A stretch of DNA of 7,153 bases from Pseudomonadota bacterium (GCA_023390785.1 JAEWCE010000221.1:1-7153); one strand, 5' to 3'; counted from the stretch's first letter, positions 1-5,312 are shown. The notes: generated by a model not told the origin, from the letters alone. Made by a program: numbers and translations.

Positions 1-220
1 TGTCGTTGAGCCGGAAGCTCAGCAGCACGGCCTTCTTGAGCCACTGGTTGACCTGCCAACTCCCGTCGGGCTGCTTCTCGGCCACCCGCGCCTTGCCGCT
101 GTCGAGCATCTCGAGTGCCGCCTCGACGGCCTCCCGCACCGGGCCTTTCGTCGAAAAGCCGATTTCGGCCCGCTTCTCGAAGGCCTCCTCTATGGTGCTC
201 AGAAGGTCTTCGCCGGCCAT
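1..220 (-). CDS. dapD: 2,3,4,5-tetrahydropyridine-2,6-dicarboxylate N-succinyltransferase, N-terminal part
   Basis: DapD transfers succinyl from succinyl-CoA to tetrahydrodipicolinate in the succinylase branch of the lysine and meso-diaminopimelate pathway, in the cytoplasm. Only the first 73 codons are in the window; the left-handed beta-helix acyltransferase domain lies beyond the left edge. Recognition rests on the N-terminal helical domain: an EEAFEKRAEI segment, then VREAVEAALEMLDSGKARVA, then VNQWLKKAVLLSFRLND, which is strongly characteristic of the family. I chose the ATG at 220 because the protein then begins close to where recalled homologues begin. An in-frame ATG at 259 would add 13 residues (MSRPILSRRDSEF) that look non-conserved, and a candidate promoter -10 box covers that upstream ATG. 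Neither start has a strong Shine-Dalgarno. Divergent from the LOG-family gene. Confidence 0.93.
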   Translation of the reverse strand, partial: MAGEDLLSTIEEAFEKRAEIGFSTKGPVREAVEAALEMLDSGKARVAEKQPDGSWQVNQWLKKAVLLSFRLND

Positions 221-255
221 GAATTCGCTGTCTCGTCTGCTCAGGATGGGGCGGG

Positions 256-283
256 ACATTACCGGGCAGACCCCCGGAGTCAA
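256..283 (-). promoter_or_regulatory. candidate sigma-70 type promoter for dapD
   Basis: On the minus strand a TTGACT box (278-283, 5 of 6 to the -35 consensus) is followed after 16 nt by TAATGT (256-261, only 3 of 6 to the -10 consensus). Transcription would start near 248, leaving a roughly 28-nt leader before the ATG at 220 and placing the ATG at 259 upstream of the transcript. The -10 box is weak, so this is a suggestion only. Confidence 0.3.
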
Positions 284-346
284 CGGGCGCGCACATATCC
301 TTAACTCGCTCATGCGAGCGTTTGCGCCAGAACAGGAGAAGCCAGG

Positions 347-1195
347 ATGGCACGACGGGTACGGACCCCGCTACGGACCTCGGTCCAGGACATCGATACC
401 GCAAGGCAGGTGCCGGTCACCCCGCAGACCGCTTCGGCGACCTACCGCCTCGCCTTTGCCGACCAGGAGTTCATGACCTCCGAGGATACGCGCGGCATCC
501 GCTTCCAGCTCGAATATCTGAAGGTCGAGTTCGCGCTGCGCGAGCGCGGCATCAATTCCACGGTCGTGCTCTTCGGCAGCGCCCGCATTCCCGAGCCCGG
601 CACCGACGCCTGGGCGGCAAAGAACGAAACCCAGCGGAGCAACCTCGAAGACTGCGCGCGCTTCTACGACGAGGCACGCCGCTTTGCGCAATACGCCTCG
701 CTCACCGCCAAGGCTGTCGACTACAAGGACTACGTCATCGTCACCGGCGGTGGCCCGGGCATCATGGAGGCGGGCAACCGCGGCGCCCACGATGTCGGCG
801 CCCCCTCGATCGGCATGAACATCGTGCTGCCGCACGAGCAGGCGCCCAACATCTACGTCACGCCAGACCTCTGCTTCAACTTCCACTATTTCGCCACGCG
901 CAAGATCCACTTCTTGCTGCGCGCCAAGGCCGTCGCCATTTTCCCCGGCGGCTTCGGCACGCTCGACGAATTCTTCGAGACCCTCACCCTCATCCAGACC
1001 GGCCGCATGGAGCGCGTGCCGCTGCTGCTGTTTGGAATCGAGTTCTGGAAAAACGTCATCAACTTCGAAGCGCTCGCCGAAGCCGGCACCATCTCGCCCG
1101 AAGATCCGCACCTGTTCACCGTCGTCGACAGCGCCGAAGACGGCTGGTCCGTCGTTCGCGACTTCTACAAGCTGCCCAAGGTGGAGCTGCGCTAG
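347..1195 (+). CDS. LOG family (TIGR00730-like) Rossmann-fold protein, possible nucleoside 5'-monophosphate phosphoribohydrolase
   Basis: A 282-residue cytoplasmic protein of the LOG family, once misnamed lysine decarboxylases. Characterised members cleave cytokinin riboside 5'-monophosphates or other nucleotides to free base and ribose 5-phosphate. Visible motifs: VVLFGSARIP at 73-82 opening the Rossmann fold, VTGGGPGIMEAGNRGA at 132-147, then ATRKIHFLL (183-191) and the signature PGGFGTLDEFFE at 200-211, which carries the phosphate-binding and catalytic acidic residues. About 70 residues precede the core, so it belongs to the longer bacterial subgroup rather than the ~190-residue plant-type LOG; its true substrate is unknown. 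The start is supported by AGGAGA at 334-339, 7 nt before the ATG. Transcribed alone, divergent from dapD and convergent with the small helical ORFs, whose tail it touches. Confidence 0.93.
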   Translation: MARRVRTPLRTSVQDIDTARQVPVTPQTASATYRLAFADQEFMTSEDTRGIRFQLEYLKVEFALRERGINSTVVLFGSARIPEPGTDAWAAKNETQRSNLEDCARFYDEARRFAQYASLTAKAVDYKDYVIVTGGGPGIMEAGNRGAHDVGAPSIGMNIVLPHEQAPNIYVTPDLCFNFHYFATRKIHFLLRAKAVAIFPGGFGTLDEFFETLTLIQTGRMERVPLLLFGIEFWKNVINFEALAEAGTISPEDPHLFTVVDSAEDGWSVVRDFYKLPKVELR

Positions 1196-1210
1196 GTTTT
1201 TTCCTTGGGC
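1174..1210. repeat. 8-bp perfect inverted repeat at a convergent gene junction, possible weak terminator
   Basis: GCCCAAGG (1174-1181) and CCTTGGGC (1203-1210) are perfect complements flanking a 21-nt loop. The loop holds the stop codons of the LOG gene and of the opposing 31-codon ORF, plus a T6 run at 1197-1202. The T run lies inside the loop rather than after the stem, so this is not a canonical intrinsic terminator on either strand. It is the only hairpin I see between the two convergent units. Confidence 0.35.
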
Positions 1211-1287
1211 GCGTAGCGCTCATCGAACAGGCGGGTCAGCTTTTCGACCATCTCCGCCTGACCGTTCTCGATCTTGTCGTCCGTCAC
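1192..1287 (-). CDS. 31-codon GTG ORF, translationally coupled peptide or displaced C-terminus of the upstream helical protein
   Basis: Not recognised as a family. The ORF begins GTG ACG GAC and reads VTDDKIENGQAEMVEKLTRL followed by FDERYAPKEKT, a charged amphipathic helix with protein-like composition. Its GTG overlaps the TGA of the preceding helical ORF by 4 nt (GTGA, 1284-1287), as in coupled translation. It also looks like a natural C-terminal continuation of that ORF: one extra base before the GTG would fuse them into a 108-residue protein. So it is either a coupled micro-protein or the second half of a gene split by a -1 frameshift, mutation or sequencing error. Its TAG stop lies in the same CTAG that ends the LOG gene on the other strand. 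Confidence 0.45.
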   Translation of the reverse strand: MTDDKIENGQAEMVEKLTRLFDERYAPKEKT

Positions 1288-1517
1288 CGCGCGATGCCGA
1301 CAAGTTCCATGCGGATGGTCGTCTCCAGATCGTCCTTCACGTCCGACAGCCGGCGATCAATGGCTGACATGGTGCGGTTCATGGACAGGAGCGTATCGTT
1401 CAGCGCCCGCAGCGTTCTCGCCAGATCCTGCTGTCCCTCACGGGATTGCCGGGCCTCGGCGAGCACTGCGTCCATCTTGCGGCCAATGATTTCGAGAGAA
1501 ATACCATCGTCGCTCAT
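1284..1517 (-). CDS. small hypothetical helical (coiled-coil-like) protein
   Basis: A 77-residue protein of unknown function, soluble, with no signal peptide or membrane segment. It is rich in Arg, Leu, Glu, Asp and Met with heptad-like spacing (LEIIGRKMDAVLAEA, then LARTLRALNDTLLSMNRTM and IDRRLSDVKDDLETTIRMEL), suggesting one or two long helices. Short proteins of this kind are common beside housekeeping genes in Alphaproteobacteria, but I cannot name a family. I chose the ATG at 1517; a TTG at 1547, only 12 nt after the stop of the HAD gene, would add 10 residues (LSSRRDYIRA). Neither start has a clear Shine-Dalgarno. The palindrome GTCCCGGCGGGAC (1530-1542) lies between the two candidate starts. 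Very likely co-transcribed with the HAD gene; see the overlapping GTG ORF for a possible longer product. Confidence 0.65.
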   Translation of the reverse strand: MSDDGISLEIIGRKMDAVLAEARQSREGQQDLARTLRALNDTLLSMNRTMSAIDRRLSDVKDDLETTIRMELVGIAR

Positions 1518-1559
1518 GGCCCGAATGTAGTCCCGGCGGGACGACAACTCAACGGGCCG

Positions 1560-2261
1560 TCACACCACCTGCCGCAGGAACCCGGCCAGGTCGTCGGTGG
1601 TGTGGTGGATGTGCGGACCACTGCCGCGTCCCAGCTCCCAGCTGTCCACCTGCGCGTGCTCCCAGTCCTCGGGCGCCACCACCTGCACCGTGACCATGCC
1701 GGTCTGGTGCGGCACCAGCAGGTTCTTTTCGAGGTCGTCGAACATCGCGGCCCGCTTGGCGTCGATACCGTGCGCGGCAAAGAAGCTCTCATAGGCCTCC
1801 GGCAGCGGCTTGGGCTTGAACCCCATGGCGCGGATATCGAAGATGCCGGCGAACAGCCCGGTCGCGCCCAGCCGCTGCAGCACCGCCTCGGCATGGCCGA
1901 CATCGCCGTTGGTGAGGATGAATTTGCGGCCGGGCAGGGCGCCCAGCGCCGCCGCCAGCCCCGGATGCGCCGGCACGCCGGAATAGTCGATGGCGTGCAC
2001 GGTCTTGAGGAAATGGTCGGGGTCCACCCCGTGATGCAGCATCAGCCCGTGCAGCGTCGTGCCATGGTCGCGGTAATAGTCCTTTTGCAGCGCCCGCGCC
2101 TCGGCGTAGGGCAGGCCGGTGACCGCCACCATGTAGTCGCTGATCAGCAGGTCGATCTGCGCGAACAGGTTGCACTCGCGCGGGTAAAGCGTGTTGTCGA
2201 GGTCGAACACCCAGTCGCTGACATGGGCGAAGGCGGGGCGCATTTCTGCCAGGCTCGTCAT
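1560..2261 (-). CDS. HAD-superfamily pyrimidine 5'-nucleotidase
   Basis: A 233-residue cytoplasmic HAD phosphatase matching the pyrimidine 5'-nucleotidase group (TIGR01993, yeast Sdt1-like), which dephosphorylates UMP/CMP-type nucleotides. All four HAD motifs are present: FDLDNT at 19-24 (nucleophile D20, acid/base D22), LTNGD at 116-120 (T117), FKPKP at 148-152 (lysine of motif III), and MFDDLEKN at 173-180 (Mg-binding D175/D176). The YPRECNLFAQID segment after motif I and the helical cap (about 28-95) fit the group. The C-terminal HIHHTTDDLAGFL is also typical. The ATG at 2261 lacks a clear Shine-Dalgarno; Met7 (2243) is an alternative. It lies 60 nt downstream of the DUF3175 gene and 42 nt upstream of the small helical gene on the same strand. 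I recall this gene sitting between argB and dapD in Hyphomicrobiales, which fits this window. Confidence 0.92.
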   Translation of the reverse strand: MTSLAEMRPAFAHVSDWVFDLDNTLYPRECNLFAQIDLLISDYMVAVTGLPYAEARALQKDYYRDHGTTLHGLMLHHGVDPDHFLKTVHAIDYSGVPAHPGLAAALGALPGRKFILTNGDVGHAEAVLQRLGATGLFAGIFDIRAMGFKPKPLPEAYESFFAAHGIDAKRAAMFDDLEKNLLVPHQTGMVTVQVVAPEDWEHAQVDSWELGRGSGPHIHHTTDDLAGFLRQVV

Positions 2262-2321
2262 AGGCGCATTGTGGCAGAAGCGGCGCGCCTACGCATCGAT
2301 TCGTTTGCGGCCGGGCCGCCC

Positions 2322-2636
2322 TCAATCGTCGCGGCCGAACACCTCGCGCAACTGGTCCTTGGCCGCCTCCAGCACCCGCTTGCGCTCGGCGCTGAGATTG
2401 TGGCCCGCCCGGTTGATGTAGAAGGTCAGCATCGACATTGCCGATTGGTACGGCTCGCTCTTGCGCCGATGCGAGGCTTCCGCCGAGCGCTTCAGCGACA
2501 GCGCGATCTTGTGCGGATCGTCCAGCTCGAACACGCCCTCCTCGAGGTCCATCGCGTCCGAATGCTCGGTCACCTCCTGCGACCATTTGCGGTCCTGCGC
2601 GCCGTGCGCGTGCGCATGGCCGTGTGACGGACTCAT
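2322..2636 (-). CDS. DUF3175 domain-containing protein
   Basis: A 104-residue soluble protein I recognise as DUF3175 (function unknown) from the conserved run RKWSQEVTEHSDAMDLEEGV (16-35), then LDDPHKIALSLKRSAEASHR (38-57), and YQSAMSMLTFYINRAGHNL (63-81). The conserved region spans about residues 16-101, nearly the whole protein. The N-terminus is His-rich (SHGHAHAHG, 4-12), which could bind metal but is probably lineage-specific. GGAG (plus-strand 2644-2647) sits 7 nt before the ATG. The start overlaps the TGA of the upstream small gene (ATGA, 2633-2636), so the two are almost certainly co-translated. A candidate EcfG-type promoter in front of the pair suggests stress induction. The family name is confident; the role is not known. 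Confidence 0.88.
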   Translation of the reverse strand: MSPSHGHAHAHGAQDRKWSQEVTEHSDAMDLEEGVFELDDPHKIALSLKRSAEASHRRKSEPYQSAMSMLTFYINRAGHNLSAERKRVLEAAKDQLREVFGRDD

Positions 2637-2836
2637 TGCCCGTCTCCGGCGGTGGCGCTGTTGTCCTCCGGGCGCGGCTGGTCGGCCATGTCCTGGTGCG
2701 TCTTCTGGTTGAACCCGCCGGTCACTTGCGATTCCGGTGCGTCCTTGTCCCGCTTCAGCGGTCGCGAATTGGTGATCTTGCGGCTGATTTCGGCCGCCTT
2801 TTCCTTGCTCTCGGGCAGTGTGGTGGTCGGCATCAT
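2633..2836 (-). CDS. small hypothetical, highly hydrophilic protein
   Basis: Unrecognised 67-residue protein beginning MMPTTTLPESKEKAAEISRK. It is rich in Lys, Asp, Glu, Gln, Pro and Thr, has no hydrophobic stretch or cysteine, and is probably intrinsically disordered. I chose the ATG at 2836 (or the adjacent ATG at 2833) because a strong GGAGGG lies 5 nt (or 8 nt) upstream; the open frame extends to 2896 but without a comparable signal, and that extension would cover the candidate promoter. Its stop overlaps the start of the DUF3175 gene by 4 nt, indicating translational coupling and possibly a shared function. It is the first gene of the minus-strand cluster, after the terminator at 2900-2933. 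Confidence 0.75.
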   Translation of the reverse strand: MMPTTTLPESKEKAAEISRKITNSRPLKRDKDAPESQVTGGFNQKTHQDMADQPRPEDNSATAGDGQ

Positions 2837-2841
2837 CCGGA

Positions 2842-2847
2842 CCCTCC
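2842..2847 (-). promoter_or_regulatory. ribosome binding site that fixes the start of the small hydrophilic gene
   Basis: The minus strand reads GGAGGG here, 5 nt before the ATG at 2836 and 8 nt before the ATG at 2833. It is one of the best Shine-Dalgarno matches in the window and argues against the longer frame that opens at 2896. Confidence 0.7.
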
Positions 2848-2861
2848 GTTGTGCCGGGTAA

Positions 2862-2887
2862 AACGGCGACGGTCGGGGTTTGGTTCG
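2862..2887 (-). promoter_or_regulatory. candidate EcfG (general stress sigma) promoter for the small protein/DUF3175 pair
   Basis: The minus strand carries CGAAC (2883-2887), a 17-nt spacer and CGTT (2862-2865). The consensus I know for the alphaproteobacterial general stress sigma factor EcfG/RpoE2 is GGAAC-N16/17-CGTT, so there is one mismatch, at the first -35 base. A transcript would start near 2855, giving about a 19-nt leader that contains the GGAGGG site. The position, between a terminator and a well-placed RBS, supports it more than the sequence alone. Confidence 0.4.
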
Positions 2888-2899
2888 CGCCGGCAAACG

Positions 2900-2933
2900 A
2901 AAAGCCTCCGGAGGCAGGTGTCCGGAGGCTTTT
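2900..2933 (-). terminator. intrinsic terminator of the Ala/Ser-rich exported protein gene
   Basis: AAAAGCCTCCGGA (2900-2912) and TCCGGAGGCTTTT (2921-2933) are perfect 13-bp complements around an 8-nt loop. The A/T ends give a T4 tract on either strand, so it could work bidirectionally. It lies 18 nt after the stop of the exported-protein gene and before the promoter region of the next minus-strand genes, so its main role should be to end the upstream transcript. Confidence 0.88.
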
Positions 2934-2951
2934 GCGCAGTCGGGGGCTGCC

Positions 2952-3485
2952 CTACTGCTTGACGATGACCGTCAGCGACGTGCCGTCGAGCATGTAGCCA
3001 ACCACCTGCTGGCCCTGGTAGCCGGCCGCCGCGATGGCCGCGACGACGTTGGGATTGGTGCTGATCGCAGCCTGTGCCGTCGGGTCGATCGTCGCGAGGT
3101 CGCTGAGCCCGGAGCAGTCAGTCAGCGAAAACACCGTCACGTTGGTCACCGCCGCCAGTGCTGCCGCATCGATGGCCGCCACCGACACGTTGGCCGGCGT
3201 CATCGAGCTGCAATCGGTGCCGGCCGTGGCCGAGCTCGCACTCATTGCAGAGGTCGAAACCTCGGTCGAGGCCGAGGCGCTGGCGCTGACATCGGGTACG
3301 CTGGCCGAGGCGCTGGCGCTCACATCGGGCACGCTGGCCGATACGCTGGCGCTCACATCCGGCAGGCTGGCCGAAACGCTGGCGCTGACCTCACCGCTTG
3401 CCGAAGCGCTGACGCTCTGGGCGAGGGCCGGGGCCGAAAGGGTGCAGGCGGCAAGCAGCAGCGCCGCGAGCGAGTATCTTGACAT
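2952..3485 (-). CDS. exported Ala/Ser-rich tandem-repeat protein, function unknown
   Basis: A 177-residue protein with an N-terminal export signal (MSRYSLAALLLAACTLSAPA LAQ in two pieces). Signal peptidase I cleavage after ALA (residue 22) is my first choice, but L11-A12-A13-C14 also fits a lipobox, so a lipoprotein is possible. Residues 25-75 form a low-complexity repeat of VSAS(V/A)SAS(V/L)PD; a Ser/Ala tail runs to about 88. The C-terminal part (89-177) looks folded, with two cysteines (C92, C124) in similar TDCS contexts that may form a disulfide, and a hydrophobic end (VVGYMLDGTSLTVIVKQ). AGGAG (3493-3497) lies 7 nt before the ATG. It is monocistronic, ended by the terminator at 2900-2933, and divergent from the MFS exporter. 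No family recognised; an envelope or surface role is inference. Confidence 0.82.
   Translation of the reverse strand: MSRYSLAALLLAACTLSAPALAQSVSASASGEVSASVSASLPDVSASVSASVPDVSASASASVPDVSASASASTEVSTSAMSASSATAGTDCSSMTPANVSVAAIDAAALAAVTNVTVFSLTDCSGLSDLATIDPTAQAAISTNPNVVAAIAAAGYQGQQVVGYMLDGTSLTVIVKQ
3258..3413 (-). repeat. 33-bp coding tandem repeat (11-residue unit)
   Basis: Three full 33-bp units (3291-3323, 3324-3356, 3357-3389) differ from their neighbours at only 3 and 4 positions. They are flanked by a shorter unit at each end: VSASASGE (about 3390-3413) and VSASASASTE (within 3258-3290). All keep the reading frame, so unit number could change without breaking the protein. Confidence 0.85.
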
Positions 3486-3584
3486 GGGTAGTCTCCTCTC
3501 TTCTTGTTTATCCCCCGCTGCCTTGCAACATGCGGTCGCCCGCGCGGTTGCGCCGGCCGCCAAACAAAAATAGGCGACTGCAAG

Positions 3585-3609
3585 GGAACCGCCGGCCGGC
3601 TCGAAAGTT
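3585..3609 (+). promoter_or_regulatory. possible EcfG-like promoter match upstream of the MFS exporter
   Basis: GGAAC (3585-3589), a 16-nt spacer and AGTT (3606-3609) differ from GGAAC-N16/17-CGTT by one base. It points towards the exporter but would give a leader of roughly 175 nt carrying the palindrome at 3669-3685. One such match is not far from chance expectation in a window of this size. Confidence 0.22.
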
Positions 3610-3668
3610 GGCGCCGGCAATGCCGCCCCTGGGCCCGAGGCCCCGTAGGCGGCCGCAGCGCGATCATC

Positions 3669-3685
3669 CTGACAGGAACTGTCAG
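3669..3685. promoter_or_regulatory. 17-bp palindrome, candidate repressor operator for the MFS exporter
   Basis: CTGACAG-GAA-CTGTCAG is a perfect inverted repeat with 7-bp arms and a 3-nt centre. Its size and symmetry fit a dimeric helix-turn-helix regulator such as a TetR-family repressor, which often controls DHA2 exporters. It is centred about 116 bp before the exporter start and about 190 bp before the start of the divergent gene. No regulator gene is encoded in the window, so the binding protein is unknown. It is not followed by a T tract, so it is not a terminator. Confidence 0.45.
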
Positions 3686-3792
3686 CCGGCGGCGCTAGTC
3701 CTTCGCCTCGTCATCCCGAACCCATGCTGCAGATTTGTCGAAACGCCGGCCGGCGCCGCGTCATCTCGGCGACAAGACCACGGAGCACTTCC

Positions 3793-5301
3793 ATGACTGC
3801 CACCTTCCACGTGCCGCAGAGCAAGGCCGAAGCCGATCCCCGCCGCTGGCTCGCCCTGGCCGTGCTGCTCATCGCCAGCTTCATGAACCTGATCGACGTG
3901 ACCATCGTCAACGTGGCAATTCCCTCGATGCAGCAAGACCTTGGCGCCAATGCCAGCCAGATCGAATGGGTCATCGCCGCCTATGTGCTGGCCTTTGCGC
4001 TCGGGCTGCTGCCGTTCGGCCGGCTCGGCGACATCGTCGGACGCACCCGCATGTTCCTCATCGGCGTCGGCGCCTTTTCCGCCGCATCGGCCTTCTGCGG
4101 CCTTGCCCCGTCGATCGAGTGGCTGATTGCCGCCCGCACCGTGCAGGGCCTCGCCGGCGCCATGATGACGCCGCAGGTGCTGGCCATCGCCACCGTCACC
4201 TTCCCGCCCGAGGAGCGCGGCCAGTCCTTCTCGCTGTTCGGCCTCGCCGCCGGCCTGGCTGCGGTCGCCGGCCCGATCGTCGGTGGCCTGTTGATCGGCG
4301 CCGATCTCGGGGGGCTCGACTGGCGCCCGATCTTCCTCGTCAACGTCCCCGTCGGCATCGTCGCGGTCGTCCTCGGCTGGTTCATCATCCCGCGCCCGCC
4401 CGGTCACCCCGAGCTTCGCAACGACTATGCCGGCATCGCCCTGTTCGCCGCGGCCATGCTCGCCCTCGTCTATCCGCTCATCGAAGGCCGCAGCGTCGAT
4501 TGGGCCCCGTGGACCTGGGAGTTGATGGGCCTTGCCGCAGTGCTGCTGGTGCTGTTCGTGCTGTGGGAGCGGCGCATGGCGCGGCTCGGCCGGCCGCAAT
4601 TGCTGAGCTACAGCCTCATCACCAACGGCAATTTCCTGCTCGGCGCGGGTATCACCACCATCTTCGCCTCCGGCATCCCCGGCTTCTTCATGATCATTTC
4701 CATCATGCTGCAGGTGGGCTTCGGCTTCTCCCCGATCGAATCGGGCCTTACCAACACGCCGTTCTCGGTCGGCGTGCTGCTGGTCTCGCTCGTCGCCGGC
4801 CGCTTCGGCTCGTCCTACCTGCGCACCCGCGTGGCGCTGGCCGCCGGCATGCTGGTCGTCGGCATCGCCTGGCTGCACGTCATCATTGCCCGGCTCGGCG
4901 ACAGCATCGACCACTGGTCGTTCCTGCCGCCGCTGCTGCTGGCCGGCCTCGGCCTCGGGCTTGGCTTCTCCGCCCTGTTCCAGACCGTGCTCAACGGTAT
5001 TCCGGCGCGCGATGCGGGCGCCGCAGCCGGCTCGCTGCAGGCCTTCCAGCAGGTCGGCGGCTCGATCGGCGTCGCCCTCGTCGGCCAGATCTTCTTTGCC
5101 AGCCTCGGCGACGTCGGTACCCTTTTCAGGACCGGTCCGGCAGCCGTGCACGCGGCCTTCGCCAGCTCTGCCGCCACCGCCACCTGGTACCAGATCGTCA
5201 GCTTCGCCCTGGTGATCGCCCTGGTCTTCCTGCTCCGGCCGCGCGCCCCGCAGCCGCAGCGCATGCCGGCGCCCGGCACTCCGGTCGCGCTCGAAGCCTG
5301 A
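3793..5301 (+). CDS. MFS transporter, DHA2 (EmrB/QacA-like) 14-TM drug exporter
   Basis: A 502-residue inner-membrane protein of the drug:H+ antiporter-2 family, expected to export drugs or other toxic compounds using proton influx. Visible motifs: LIDVTIVNVAIP (33-44) in TM1, the DHA2 form of motif D with its acidic residue; GRLGDIVGRTR (76-86), motif A in the TM2-3 loop; R115 with GLAGAMMTP (119-127) in TM4; and motif C, AGPIVGGLL (159-167), in TM5. Length and the number of hydrophobic segments fit 14 TMs. Both termini are short and hydrophilic. The ATG at 3793 is chosen because GGAG (3782-3785) lies 7 nt upstream; the open frame extends to 3724 without such support. No membrane-fusion partner gene is adjacent. 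It may be controlled through the palindrome at 3669-3685. Substrate cannot be read from sequence. Confidence 0.94.
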   Translation: MTATFHVPQSKAEADPRRWLALAVLLIASFMNLIDVTIVNVAIPSMQQDLGANASQIEWVIAAYVLAFALGLLPFGRLGDIVGRTRMFLIGVGAFSAASAFCGLAPSIEWLIAARTVQGLAGAMMTPQVLAIATVTFPPEERGQSFSLFGLAAGLAAVAGPIVGGLLIGADLGGLDWRPIFLVNVPVGIVAVVLGWFIIPRPPGHPELRNDYAGIALFAAAMLALVYPLIEGRSVDWAPWTWELMGLAAVLLVLFVLWERRMARLGRPQLLSYSLITNGNFLLGAGITTIFASGIPGFFMIISIMLQVGFGFSPIESGLTNTPFSVGVLLVSLVAGRFGSSYLRTRVALAAGMLVVGIAWLHVIIARLGDSIDHWSFLPPLLLAGLGLGLGFSALFQTVLNGIPARDAGAAAGSLQAFQQVGGSIGVALVGQIFFASLGDVGTLFRTGPAAVHAAFASSAATATWYQIVSFALVIALVFLLRPRAPQPQRMPAPGTPVALEA

Positions 5302-5312
5302 CGGAAAACAGC

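Larger units (their letters stand above)
3486..3792. other. 307-bp divergent intergenic region between the exported protein and the MFS exporter
   Basis: No convincing gene is visible on either strand. It should hold both promoters. It contains the RBS of the exported-protein gene at its left end, GGAG (3782-3785) before the MFS gene at its right end, the GGAAC-N16-AGTT match (3585-3609) and the palindrome at 3669-3685. An A/T-rich patch lies at 3561-3571 (caaacaaaaatagg). Several GGCCGGC-type self-complementary runs are present but are expected at this base composition. I found no convincing sigma-70 promoter for either gene. Confidence 0.6.

Noticed and set aside
307..320. CGCTC-ATGC-GAGCG inverted repeat in the leader of the LOG gene
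   Set aside because: Five-base arms are too short to be convincing in GC-rich DNA; no other regulatory sign accompanies it.
322..1530. 402-codon plus-strand open frame overlapping the LOG gene in another frame
   Set aside because: Arg/His/Pro-rich frame-shadow; the LOG frame has the RBS and family motifs.
2307..2319. GCGGCC-G-GGCCGC palindrome after the DUF3175 stop
   Set aside because: All G/C, with a one-base centre and no T tract; likely chance, and the downstream HAD gene seems co-transcribed.
1446..2627. 393-codon plus-strand open frame across the HAD and DUF3175 genes
   Set aside because: It is antisense to two genes with recognisable motifs, and its His/Val/Arg-rich composition is a shadow of GC-rich coding on the other strand.
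3706..3745. CGTCATCCCGAACCCATG... run resembling the start of a dispersed alphaproteobacterial palindromic repeat
   Set aside because: Only the first dozen bases resemble that repeat and there is no matching inverted arm; too degenerate to call.
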